NCBI GenBank assembly: GCA_963854835.1
Contig: OY978525.1
Coordinates: 47,265,196-47,329,195 of the forward strand
DNA: 64,000 nt
Origin: Megamerina dolium
Taxonomy: Eukaryota > Arthropoda > Insecta > Diptera > Megamerinidae
Reading direction: 5' to 3'
Positions 46,101 through 55,148 of this stretch are shown in pieces; position 1 is the stretch's first letter, and each line of letters starts with the position of its first letter. The notes under the pieces are model-generated. The model saw only the letters and a list, made by a program, of their open reading frames with translations, made no database searches and was not told the DNA's origin. A program made the position numbers and the translations under genes.

Positions 46101-46188
46101 TCCTAATACTCTAGCGAGAGAGCTCCTTAAGCTTAAATATATTAAAAGACTAAAAAGGAAAAATGTTTTAAATATATCTTTCACATAA
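43158..46188 (+). pseudogene. Jockey ORF2: endonuclease and reverse transcriptase, split by a SINE
   Basis: It starts at the ATG overlapping the ORF1 stop (MNELKLCFWNANGLSQHKNE). The endonuclease has LISETHFT, ARGGTAILIKNRIKH, AAGDYNAKHTYWGSR (Tyr in place of Phe in the D-F-N box) and SSDHSPSF. A frameshift at about 44,010-44,030 precedes the RT linker (44,123 on). The RT has SSYRPISLLPILSKVFEKLL, then the SINE (44,741-45,120), then HQFGFRAKHGTVEQVHR, FLDVAQAFDKVWHDG, GVPQGSVLGPFLYL and TFTDDTAILS. In the last, the usual Ala before Asp-Asp is Thr. The frame is the same on both sides of the SINE, so the frameshift near 44,020 is the main independent damage. Confidence 0.9.
44741..45120 (-). 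mobile_element. tRNA-derived SINE, copy B
   Basis: On the minus strand the head reads gggtgccatagctcagtggt (A box, near 45,102) and ggttcaatcccc (B box, near 45,050), then a body of about 300 bases and an A-rich tail at 44,741-44,757 (ttaaaaaataaataaat). The insertion is flanked by atacagccaatt at 44,729-44,740 and 45,121-45,132 (12-bp duplication). A short extra 'agccgtagctc' repeat of the head lies at 45,104-45,115. It sits inside Jockey ORF2. Confidence 0.93.
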
Positions 46189-46383
46189 TCTCTCATTACT
46201 ATTATATATGTCCTTCATGACATCATATGTTATATTTGTTTGCTTTAAGTTATTTGAATGATTCTACACATTGGTGTAGAATCAACAAAATGTATTTTTT
46301 AGTATATAAGATTTGTATAATTATTGTTAGTTTCGTAAGAAAGATACAATAAATAGAAGAAAATGAAAAAAAAGTTTATTAAA

Positions 46384-46975
46384 TAATAAAGGGAAACAAA
46401 ACAATTAATTCAATCCATCAACCAGATACGACGTTGCTCACATATAGGAACATCTTTTCCCCTTCTTCGGTTGTTCGTATTTTTGGGACATAAAATGCTG
46501 TTGTGCCAGGTGCCGCATCGATAACACACCCCGATATCCTCGCACGTGAAGGATGAGTGGCCCTTTAACATAAAGCGTGATCCATTTCGAGGTTCCCAAC
46601 TTTTTTGAAGAAAAAAACACAGAAAATTCAAATTGAATGGGGAGTGTTTATTATCATTTGAAAGAACATTCTTTGGCATTTGTTTTTTGAAGATTATGTC
46701 TTTCAAATGTTGGCCGCGGCTACGTCTCATATGGTCCATCCGTTGAGTCCAATTTTCGATGAGTTCTTCTTGCACAAGCTGTATTTTGTACGCTATTTTC
46801 TTGAGACGATTATCTTGAGTTGCCTCAACGCAGCAATTATTGCAACGACTTTATTGTTCGAAATCAAAACTTGAGTTGCCTCAACGAAACAATTATTCAT
46901 TTAACGTTTGAATCTATATATATTTTCAGTGATTAGCCGAATCAGACCACTTATGTGGGTCCCTTGTCGTCTCTC
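46384..46975 (-). pseudogene. gag/nucleocapsid-like fragment with zinc knuckle
   Basis: A 121-codon minus-strand frame (46,410-46,775) reads ELIENWTQRMDHMRRSRGQH, LKDIIFKKQ, then KGHSSFTCED and GVCYRCGTWHNSILCPKN, the latter a CX2CX3HX4C knuckle preceded by half of another. Such paired knuckles occur in BEL gag and in Jockey/I ORF1. Upstream, 46,800-46,890 has two copies of gagttgcctcaacg(a/c)a. Which element it belongs to is not clear; its order relative to 42,040-42,870 is opposite to that in BEL gag. Confidence 0.4.
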
Positions 46976-46985
46976 AAATCGTGTA

Positions 46986-47937
46986 TTAATTATTTGTTTG
47001 GATGCAGAATTCTTCTACTTTCTTCCTCATAATAACATCAAGCATTATTTCAAGCATGTCTTTGTGGGATATGTTCCACATTTCTAGTTCGTCAATAAAT
47101 TGGCGACCCAGTGTGGACATCCTCCTACTTGCCAATGCAGGACATTGGCACACTATGTGCTCCGCTGTCTCTGCCTCTTCCATGCATAATCTGCAAATGT
47201 CAGCATCCTGTCCTTCAACAAGTCCCATCTTGCTGAGGTGGTATCTGAAATTGTCATGCCCATTGTCATTGTCATGTCCTAGACTAAGTGGCCTCTCCGA
47301 TTCGCTGCCCTTTGATAGCCTTAACGAAGCCTTTGCCTGTCTACAAGTGGATAAATTCTCCCATCCCGTGAGATGGAGTTTCTTTATCCACTCTTCGACC
47401 TTTGACTTCACCGTCCTGTTGCTAAGAGCATCTACTGGCTCCGGTCCATAAAATTTAGCTTCAGATCCTTGTCTAGCCAAGGTGTCTGCAGCTTCATTTT
47501 GTTCTATACCATTGTGTAGCTTCACCCACATAAGAGTAATCACATTACTACAACCACATCAGTTAAGTTTCTGAATATATTAGAGCGTCAGCTTAGAAGA
47601 TACCGTAGGTTGTCGCAATCGCCTGACCACCGTCTGGTTATCGAGTGCTAGCAAGATTTTCTTACCTTACACCCTTCCATCCAGTAAGTAGATGGTCTAG
47701 CGCATGCATTAAACCAAGCATTTCTGCTTTATAGGCGCATCTTCCCAGACTTAGAGTGCATGCCAGTCCAAACTCTTTAGAGAAGATTCCAGCACCCGCC
47801 CTGCCATCCATTAATGAACCATCTGTAAAAATACTGATGTCATTTTCCTCACATATATCATGCGTGAGGCCGCCTTCAATGGGTGTTCTGTGTGACTTTC
47901 CAGTCATCTTCAGGCTACCCATTCTTTCCATTGGCAT
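46986..47937 (-). pseudogene. LOA/I-like RNase H and C-terminal CCHC domain (copy 1)
   Basis: RNase H: DISIFTDGSLMDGRAGAGIF (first Asp) and YKAEMLGLMHALDHLL (Glu) at 47,662-47,937. A frameshifted stretch with the LDNQTVV-type Asp follows, then GIEQNEAADTLARQGS (final Asp) in 46,986-47,543. The C-terminal knuckle CRLCMEEAETAEHIVCQC and a helical tail follow, ending at 46,986. RNase H would remove the RNA strand during second-strand synthesis. Confidence 0.82.
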
Positions 47938-48120
47938 TTGCGCCTCTTCTACACTGCTATATTACAGTGACAGCATGCTTCTGTTCCCAATCTCCGTGCC
48001 GAATCCATACCAATTATTGGTTGTCTTCAGACGTAATGCTGTTAATGCCGCTGAATTCATAATATGGAAGTCCAACGGCAGCAGCCCTAGAAGGACTTCC
48101 AATGCTTCTACTGGAGTCGT

Positions 48121-48970
48121 TCAGATAGTTCCGGTAATCCCAATACAAGCCATTCTTTGTACCCTATCAAGCTTGCTTTTCGCGGTCTTTTGGGTGACTT
48201 TAGGCCACCAGACCACAGCAGCATAAGCTATTAAAGGCCTTACCATCGTTGTGTAGATCCAGTGCGCTGCTCTGGCAGTAATTCCCCACATGAGAACGAA
48301 CACTCCCTTACACTGATGCAATACCCGCTTGCCCTTCTGGATCTTGTCATCGACGTGGCTATTCAAAGTCAGCTTGTTATCCAGGATGACACCTAGATAC
48401 TTTACTTCCTTGGAGACGTTGATGTTCGATCCAAAAAGCCTAAGAGGGTCAATTGTTAGCCCAGTCCTCCTTTTAGTAAAGAGTACTGTTTTCGACTTAC
48501 TAGCATTTACAGAGAGACCTTGTTCCGTGCACCATTCTTCAACCATTTTGAGTGCATCTCCATTGGTATCATAAATAATGTCCAGGAACTTATCGCTCAC
48601 CGTGACCGCTATGTCATCGCTTACCCGACCGTGTGTATGCCTTTTGAGTCAAGAAGCTGGAATAGGGAACTGACCGTGATGTTCCAAAGGATGGGCGATA
48701 ATACACCCCCCTGTGGACACCCTTTGATTACCCTACCTCTGAGTCTGTAACTCCCATTTTGAAAGTTTATTGCCCTTTTCCTCAGCATGCTGCCCACCCA
48801 CCTTATAATGGTTGGGCTGACTTCACGAGAAGCAAGGGCCATCCTTAGCTTATCGAAACCAATCTTATCGAAGGCACCTTCTATATCCATAAAAGTAGAC
48901 ATAGCTATCCCTCCACAAGGGAGTTCTCTCTCCATTACACGAACGAGTTCGTGCAGGCTGTTTCAGTGTA
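48121..48970 (-). pseudogene. LOA/I-like reverse transcriptase (copy 1)
   Basis: RT core: MSTFMDIEGAFDKIGFDKLR, KGCPQGGVLSPILWNITVSS, then a stop at the position of the catalytic Y-A-D-D (GIHTVG followed by TAA at 48,621). The thumb is 48,121-48,600, with WCTEQGLSVNASKSKTVLFT, KYLGVILDNKLTLNSH, and HWIYTTMVRPLIAYAAVVWW. The catalytic box is destroyed. Confidence 0.82.
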
Positions 48971-49099
48971 TTTGCCAGCTCTGTATGCGTGCTGACACCT
49001 GATCAGTGATTTTATCAGGAGCGTTGTTCTTTCCATGTAGTCCGCCAGTACTCCCTCCATACATTTAAGTAGAAGGGAGGTCAAGCTAACCGGCCGGAA

Positions 49100-50293
49100 A
49101 GATTTAGCCTCTGAGTAGTCCCTTTTTCCCGGCTTTGGATGAAAGACAACCTTTGTCTCTCTGCCTTGTGTCGGAATATATCCAGTAGCCAGGCAAATAG
49201 TGAATATTTCCAGACTTTGAAACCGTTTTACGGTTGCGTAGAGTCTTCTTCAGCTCCCTTTTCTTTGACTTGTAGTCGTCCCACGCGTTGGGCTCCCCGC
49301 TCATGTGAAGATTAAAAGCCTTTCTTGTCTCCTTTTTCATGGACTCCAGTTCCCCATTTCACCATGGAGTGGGATCTCCTTCGTCCACTACCGTCAGAGG
49401 ACATGAAGCTTCAAATACTTTGATCATGGCTGAGCTGATAGCCATCACATGATACTCAACATCTGCGATCATTCTAGGTCTCTTAAACCTCCCTGGAAAT
49501 AATTATTCAAGAACTTCGCCTTGTACAATCCGTTCGTTTCGGTATCCTTACGATTCTACAGTCGTTCCTATGTCGTATCGGACGTAACCCCAAAATGAAT
49601 GGCCCTGTGGTCCGACATGGTTAGTCTGTCCACGAGCCTCCAATCGAAAAACCTGTCCAACATTTTGTCAATTGTCAGAGTAACATAAATGACCTCGCAA
49701 CGACGTGCGCCAACAAAGGTCGGTTCTGTTCCTCTATTAGCAACTTGTAGACCAAATAAATTCTTTCGATAAATTCGAGTGGAAACTCTGCTCTATAGTT
49801 TTCATTGCTGCTACCCCACACAGAACTGTGCGGATTGACATCGCAGCCTAAGATCAGACCAACCAGAATCTGACAGAATCTCACTAGAGCTTCCACCTCT
49901 CTTGAAAGTAGTCCCTCTGAAGAATCGTATGGAAGGTTTGCTAATGCGATCATAAATGAACTCGCACCGTCACCTATTCCTACGTTTATCCCATGTTTAT
50001 CTAAAATGCATGTCCTCAACTACCCCTCTGTTTGTGGATAAAACAAACGGAATTGATAAGCTTTTGATCTTTCCATGAAGGATCCAGGTCTCCTTCACCA
50101 GTGCAACGTCAAGCTCATCTTCATCGAAGCTCCGCACCAACATTGCTGATGCTGCTTTGCTGTGTTGAATATTGAGTTGACACACATTTTGTGGTTCCTG
50201 GCGCGAGACCACCTCCTGCCCTAATGGCTTCTTCCTTGCAGAATCTGCCACTAGCCCCACTCCAGGATCCGCGTCGCACCCCTCATACTGCAT
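49100..50293 (-). pseudogene. LOA/I-like endonuclease and linker
   Basis: The endonuclease starts near 50,190 (NVCQLNIQHSKAASAMLVRS, DVALVKETWILHGKI). After a frameshift near 50,010 come GLILGCDVNPHSSVWGSSN (GCDVN metal box with preserved Asp-x-Asn) and, to 49,675, an eroded end. The linker with AWDDYKSKKRELKKTLRNRK follows at 49,104-49,340. Stops are scattered. The terminal Ser-Asp-His box is not clearly readable. Confidence 0.65.
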
Positions 50294-50317
50294 CTTTCTG
50301 GAACCTAACGATGGCTT

Positions 50318-51036
50318 TTACAAGACCGCAATTGAGTCTCCCCCTTGCGATTTTGATGGCCTCCGCGTCCACCTTGGGGCACAGCGCAGTGATCGCGACA
50401 CCCGCAATTTCCGCCTCGCCAAACTTTCTGTGCGGATGACACTCCATTTGGAAGTGTCCTTTACACAGGCGTTTTGGCGCTGCAGCCTCCTGAGATTGAT
50501 GTCGTTGGCCACATCATTGCCATGAGCAACAATCACCAACTTCCTTTTTGCCGACAAGGCAGTTAGACTGTCACATTTAGGCTTTGTACCCTCCCTCAAG
50601 CCGGTTAGGTGCTCCACCGCCTTGCACAGCCATTGCTTGGATTTCTGATTTTTGCACATTAGTACAAACAATGCGCTCTCCACCCTTACCCTGCCGACAA
50701 ATCCAATGTCATTGCCATCGTCTTCAAGGAGCTCCATGGCATCCAACAAAGATACCTTGAAGGTACTCAGATGAGTATCTTCCAGAAGCTCCTCTTGTGA
50801 CAAGTCCATGACGCCCACAACGAGGTCGGCTTCCGCTACTTGAGCGTAAGTCTTCCTCGCCCTGTCGGGCTTGTCCTTTGCCTGTTCAGCCCGACGTTTA
50901 GGCGCTCTTCCAAGACCGCTCGGCCCAGGTGCTGCATGCGAGGCCTATGGGTTCCCTGGGTTAACAATCTTATGAAATTATCCACCACGCATGACTCCCA
51001 GATGTCGGATTTCCTTGCCAGAGCTATCCTACCCAT
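50318..51036 (-). pseudogene. LOA/I-like ORF1 (DUF4780-like)
   Basis: The ATG at 51,036 opens MGRIALARKSDIWES, and a frameshift near 50,830 leads to SLLDAMELLEDDGNDIGFVG, RVRVESALFVLMCKNQKSKQ and WLCKAVEHLTGLREGTK. The 'CKNxKSKQWLxxAVExLxGLWEG' segment is typical of ORF1 proteins of RNase H-bearing non-LTR elements in insects. The rest to 50,318 is frame-disturbed. Role: RNA binding in the transposition complex (family knowledge). Confidence 0.65.
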
Positions 51037-51150
51037 GTTAGGTTTGGGCTTTGATTCTCGTTTGGAGCGACTGACGGACTGACTTATAACTGGCCGTCCA
51101 TTTCTCCGAGCACTTGCCCCTTTCGGTGTCTACGTGGAAGAATTATCTAT

Positions 51151-51646
51151 CTCTTCAAGAGACCGATGTCCATCCTTCCCAGCATCTACACCAACTGGCC
51201 CTTATGTCGTCTTCGACACCTGAGCAGGTGTCAGCACGCGTACAGAGCTGGCAAATCCAATGAAACGGCCCTGCACGAACTCGTTCGCGTAGCGAAGAGG
51301 GAACTGTCTTGTGGAGGGATATCTATGTCTACTTTTATGGATATAGAAGGCGCCTTCGATAAGATTGGTTTCGATAAGCTAAGGATGGCCCTTGCTACTC
51401 GTGAAGTCAGCCCAACCATTATAAGGTGGGTGGACAGCATGCTGAGGAAAAGGGCAATAAACTTTCAAAATGGGAGTTACAGACTCAGAGGTAGGGTAGT
51501 CAAAGGGTGTCCACAGGGGGGAGTATTATCGCCCATCCTTTGGAACATCACGGTCGATTCCCTACTTCAGCTTCTGGACTCAGAAGGCATACACACCGTC
51601 GGGTATGCAGATGACATAGCGGTAACGGTGAGCGGTAAGTCACTAT
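51151..51646 (+). pseudogene. LOA/I-like RT, copy 2, first part
   Basis: Homology begins near 51,215 with CQHAYRAGKSNETALHELV, continues MSTFMDIEGAFDKIGFDKLR, GCPQGGVLSPILWNITVDSL and the intact catalytic HTVGYADDIAVTVSG. It is cut at 51,646 by the gypsy element. Copy 2 is 5'-truncated in the RT fingers. Confidence 0.88.
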
Positions 51647-52322
51647 TGTAGTGTACATACATGTACTATGCCACACACATCGCACTACCCATGTCAATTA
51701 ACAGTACATGCCAATGCACAAAACCAATGCATTGACCCACGTCAATTAACACTTTCGTTAATGCACCAAGCAATGCACCGCATTGAGCGACTCATTGTCG
51801 CCAGCAACGCGCTGCGTTACTTGACACTGTGTATTTCGCTGCATTCGCAAACACCAAGCAGCACATGCCGTTGCAAGAATGCGAACGAACTATAATTAGG
51901 TCAACATTGACTAATGCAATGGAATGTGCTTACATTTGAATATCATACAATAATATTAAATACCCAAAATTTTGGAAGAGTCAGCTAATTTTGATTGGCT
52001 GACTATGACAGCATGGAAATGCGGAGCATTGTTGACTTTCCAACAACTTATTTTGTATAAATACCGCTAAAATTTTATAATAAGATCAGGATTAAGTTGG
52101 ATCGCAAACCACCTTGTGTTTTAATTTATTCTCATTTCGGCTTTTAAGCCTATGAGCAGCTACGGCAAGTAGCTTGATAAACATTTCTTTGCCTGCGCAT
52201 TCGTTAGTAGGTCTTAGAAACGGAGACGCACCGAGGTAGGAGGTCAGTCGGTGACCTTTTCGAGCATTTTTCTAGTTTGCTGCTACATATGTGTATGCGC
52301 AATACAAAGTAATATCATTACA
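51647..52322 (+). repeat. gypsy 5' LTR
   Basis: It is directly followed by tggcgatcctgcc (52,323-52,335), in the position and with the TGG start of a tRNA primer-binding site; the tRNA is not identified. Confidence 0.95.
52056..52090 (+). promoter_or_regulatory. gypsy LTR core promoter
   Basis: TATAAATA at 52,056-52,063 stands 32 bases before the A of a TCAGG initiator (52,088), the canonical insect spacing, so the RNA should start at about 52,088. The 3' LTR has the same pair at 59,208 and 59,240. Confidence 0.75.
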
Positions 52323-52424
52323 TGGCGATCCTGCCTAAACGACCACTAAGTCAAATACCTACCAATTGCATTGTCAAATTCATGATTTTTCCAATTGAGC
52401 CAACTACAAATTAATCAATCATCA

Positions 52425-52781
52425 ATGGAAAGAAGAACAACAATAGAGATCGAGCCATACATTCCTACCGGTGCAACTCCTAATCAACCAATCTACGTGC
52501 CGACACCGAAGACAGCGGGTCCAAAGAGGATCTCAATAGAAGAATACAGGAGACGCAACGCCTCAAAACCAAAAGAAAACAGCTTCGTAGAAAGTCAACC
52601 ACTACACCAACGCAAACAGAATAAACGAGCGGGAAGACAAGTGAAAGGAAGAAGACGCAAAGCAGAATTATACAGACAACTGCAGCTGGCAACAACTTCA
52701 CAGCAGATCAAAGATATATTAACACAAATAAACATTATTAATAAAATAAGCAAAAAAAAAAAAAAAAAATTACATGCATAA
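52425..52781 (+). CDS. gypsy upstream ORF-a: small basic protein, unknown
   Basis: The first ATG is at 52,425; the frame is open from 52,395 without one. It encodes 118 residues: MERRTTIEIEPYIPTGATPN, then a Pro-rich part, RISIEEYRRRNASKPKEN, and a very basic stretch (KQNKRAGRQVKGRRRKAELY) ending in a Lys run encoded by an A17 tract near 52,752. The basic stretch could bind nucleic acid or act as a nuclear signal. I do not recognise the family. It lies between the primer site and gag, an unusual place for a gene in Ty3/gypsy elements. Because the A run is slippery, the true C-terminus may differ. Confidence 0.5.
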   Translation: MERRTTIEIEPYIPTGATPNQPIYVPTPKTAGPKRISIEEYRRRNASKPKENSFVESQPLHQRKQNKRAGRQVKGRRRKAELYRQLQLATTSQQIKDILTQINIINKISKKKKKKLHA

Positions 52782-53001
52782 TAAAAACTGCATAGATTGT
52801 AAAAAATATAACCTTAACATTAACACATATATCAAAATTAAAAATACTATTATATTGTACGATAGTAGAAACTTTAAATTAAGATATGTACCATTGCCCA
52901 ACTACTGAATCAGCAAAGAAAATCATAGAATCCATAAATAAAAATTAGTATTTAAATATATATCATTCATTTTTCATTCAATAATAACATGAAAATTTAA
53001 A

Positions 53002-53271
53002 ATGGGCATTTGGAAAAAAATTATCACTGCCATACCAATTGTATTCACAGGGTATGAAGTAGGAAAAACAGTCAAAGATAATACCTTAGAAAATAAAATT
53101 GAAGCAAATAAAATTGAAACAAATATTGTCATTAATAACAGAAATTATAGCAAAGACTACATCGAAATATTTTTAGGATCAATCTTAATAATAATAATTA
53201 TTTTATACACTGCAAAACTAATTTTAAAATCAATAAAACGTAGCCTGATGCGACAACAGGAACGAATTTAA
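53002..53271 (+). CDS. gypsy upstream ORF-b: small membrane protein with N-terminal MG
   Basis: An 89-residue protein from an ATG at 53,002. The N-terminus MGIWKKIITAIPIVFTGYEV has Gly at position 2 and could be myristoylated; it is followed by a charged region (KIEANKIETNIVINNRNYSK). Residues 53-73 (IEIFLGSILIIIIILYTAKL) form a single membrane-spanning helix, then a basic tail (KSIKRSLMRQQERI). The reading frame is intact and ends 24 bases before the gag ATG. The function is unknown. By layout it could anchor particles to membranes, but this is inference. Confidence 0.55.
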   Translation: MGIWKKIITAIPIVFTGYEVGKTVKDNTLENKIEANKIETNIVINNRNYSKDYIEIFLGSILIIIIILYTAKLILKSIKRSLMRQQERI

Positions 53272-53295
53272 AACAAAAATTTATATTCAAATAAT

Positions 53296-54600
53296 ATGGA
53301 ACAATGGCAAAAGTTCCATGAACAATTGCTAAACGAAAAAGAAGAATTTAATAAAGCACACAAATGCATAAATAAATCAGTAAAAGTCAAACAAGACACG
53401 TTACATAAACATTTGAGAACATTATTTAATTCATTGGAAATCATAAGGTCCAAAATAAATGCGTATAAAGACAAATTAACAATAGAACACAGAGAAACAT
53501 CTCTGAACATATTTTGGCAGCTTCGGGATAAATTAATCATAGCCTTGACAAAATACGACATCGACATAGAAATACCTCATTCAATAGTCAATCATATTGA
53601 ATACCCATTTGAAAATTTGAGTACCAGCCTCAACCAAACAGAACCAACAATGACCGATTTCAATCTAGAAATAGCAACAAAAGCTATACCCAGCTTTTCG
53701 GGAAATCACAGAGAATTAGACTCTTTCCTCAAAATCATTGAAATTGTTTACAATGGCTTAAACACAACAGGCCAAATTGCGTTAATAGACTTCATAATCT
53801 TCGTAAAATTATCCCAGACAGTAAGGACAAATGTCACGGCAATAAAAGCGCCATCAACATTCACAGAATTAAAGATTTCACTACAAAGCAAATATAAAAG
53901 CACAGTGACACTCACGCAAGTCCAAGATCAGCTAGCCAATATAACGCAGAGAAATTCAAGTATAACAAATTTTAAAAACAAAATACTTGAACTAATTTCA
54001 GAGTTAAATAAACTGCAAATTTCACTAATAGGCAATACAGCCACTACAGAACAAAAACATTTAGTTACAAAACTAAACGAACAATACAGCCTGACAGTGT
54101 TCAAAAATGTCCTAAATGACAATTTCAAGTCAACCATCATAGCAGCAATGCCAAAGAATTTCGACACAGCCGTCGACATTGCGCTTGAACTTGAGCAAAA
54201 GATGCCACACGGCAGCTCACGAGTTATGTTTGTTGCAAACAATAACAGAAACAATAACAGAAATTTCACATATTACAGACAACAATATAATAACAACAAT
54301 AACCAGACTAACTACAGAAATAACAATAACAACAATGATAGACGACCAACAAACCCACCTAGGCCAAGCAATTTTTCGCAAAATAATAATCGCTTCCAAG
54401 GTAATACTAACAATTACCGCCAAAATGATAATCGTTATCAAAACAATAACAATTATCGAACTTATAACAACAATAGGAATCGAAATGTCCAACAAAGTAC
54501 AAATGTAAATAGAAACGGGCGCCGCGTAAATATGGTTCAATTCCAGGGAAACGCGAGCGGCCCGGAGGACAGCAACCCATTGCCTCCGGGGGAATATTAG
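53296..54600 (+). CDS. gag: gypsy Gag
   Basis: 434 residues from the ATG at 53,296, uninterrupted. The N-terminal part is Lys-rich and helical (EEFNKAHKCINKSVKVK). The capsid part has FSGNHRELDSFLKIIEIVYN, FVKLSQTVRTNVTAIKAPS and LQSKYKSTVTLTQVQDQLAN. The C-terminal 130 residues are extremely rich in Asn and Arg with Tyr (many RNNN/YRQN words) and no CCHC knuckle, so RNA binding is probably by this Arg-Asn tail. The gene ends at 54,600 and overlaps pol, which lies in the -1 frame and is open across the gag stop. Confidence 0.88.
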   Translation: MEQWQKFHEQLLNEKEEFNKAHKCINKSVKVKQDTLHKHLRTLFNSLEIIRSKINAYKDKLTIEHRETSLNIFWQLRDKLIIALTKYDIDIEIPHSIVNHIEYPFENLSTSLNQTEPTMTDFNLEIATKAIPSFSGNHRELDSFLKIIEIVYNGLNTTGQIALIDFIIFVKLSQTVRTNVTAIKAPSTFTELKISLQSKYKSTVTLTQVQDQLANITQRNSSITNFKNKILELISELNKLQISLIGNTATTEQKHLVTKLNEQYSLTVFKNVLNDNFKSTIIAAMPKNFDTAVDIALELEQKMPHGSSRVMFVANNNRNNNRNFTYYRQQYNNNNNQTNYRNNNNNNDRRPTNPPRPSNFSQNNNRFQGNTNNYRQNDNRYQNNNNYRTYNNNRNRNVQQSTNVNRNGRRVNMVQFQGNASGPEDSNPLPPGEY

Positions 54601-55148
54601 ATGAAAAACGGAAGCTGAGAATATACGTTGTGACAAAAAATTTAACCAATTACATTAAACTTTACAATACTATACTAAAGAGACAAATGACCTTTTTGAT
54701 AGACTCTGGAGCCGATGTTTCACTATGCAAAAACTATTACAATGATGAATTCGACATTAATTATGATTTCAAATGCAAATTTACAGGCATCACAAAAGAA
54801 CAATTAACATCTTTAGGTATCGCAAATCTAACATTCCAAATAGAAAATATTACAACAAATTTCAAATTTAATATTGTTGATGAAAACTTTCCAATAGCCA
54901 CTGACGGAATAATAGGCAGAGATATTTTAGCTAAGCACTTTAGCAACATCTGTTACAAAACGTTCACATTAACCTTTGAAATTAACGAACGAGAATACAC
55001 ATTACCCATAGAGACAAAATTACCAACTAATAACACCATAGAAATCCCAGCAAGGACAGAAATTATACTACCAATAAAAATTAATTTAGAAGAAGACAGT
55101 TTAATCTTAAATAAAGAAATTTCAAACGGAGTATTACTAGCAGACTAG
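54600..55148 (+). CDS. pol: gypsy Pol, protease part
   Basis: The frame is open from within gag, without an ATG, so expression by -1 frameshifting is likely. It reads LDEKRKLRIYVVT, then MTFLIDSGADVSLCKNYYND, the aspartic protease active site (Asp-Ser-Gly). Downstream GIIGRDILAKHF is the family 'ILG.D.L' flap/second motif. The frame stops at 55,148 after NGVLLAD through an indel; the next segment (RLINVNDKPVKIDNLNIESE) is in another frame. Confidence 0.85.
   Translation, partial: DEKRKLRIYVVTKNLTNYIKLYNTILKRQMTFLIDSGADVSLCKNYYNDEFDINYDFKCKFTGITKEQLTSLGIANLTFQIENITTNFKFNIVDENFPIATDGIIGRDILAKHFSNICYKTFTLTFEINEREYTLPIETKLPTNNTIEIPARTEIILPIKINLEEDSLILNKEISNGVLLAD

Larger units (their letters stand above)
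42936..46373 (+). mobile_element. 5'-truncated Jockey retrotransposon with 10-bp target duplication
   Basis: The copy ends in an A-rich tail and is bounded by agtttattaa at 42,926-42,935 and 46,374-46,383. It is truncated inside ORF1 and carries an otherwise long ORF2, split by a SINE. It belongs to the same family as the copy at 6.55-10.9 kb (shared LHQFGFR, HKDLQ/HRDLN and RLKRK motifs) and is better preserved. Confidence 0.92.
46976..51150 (-). mobile_element. LOA/I-superfamily non-LTR retrotransposon with RNase H, copy 1
   Basis: Minus-strand order is ORF1 (DUF4780-like), endonuclease, RT, RNase H and C-terminal CCHC. It is nearly complete but frame-broken throughout. It lies head to head with copy 2, whose RT starts at about 51,215. 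Clade placement rests on RNase H plus the ORF1 type and is tentative. Confidence 0.78.

Noticed and set aside
42040..46775. One BEL gag split by the Jockey insertion
   Set aside because: The capsid-like part (42.0-42.9 kb) and the knuckle part (46.4-46.8 kb) are in the wrong order for one gag on the minus strand, so I did not join them.
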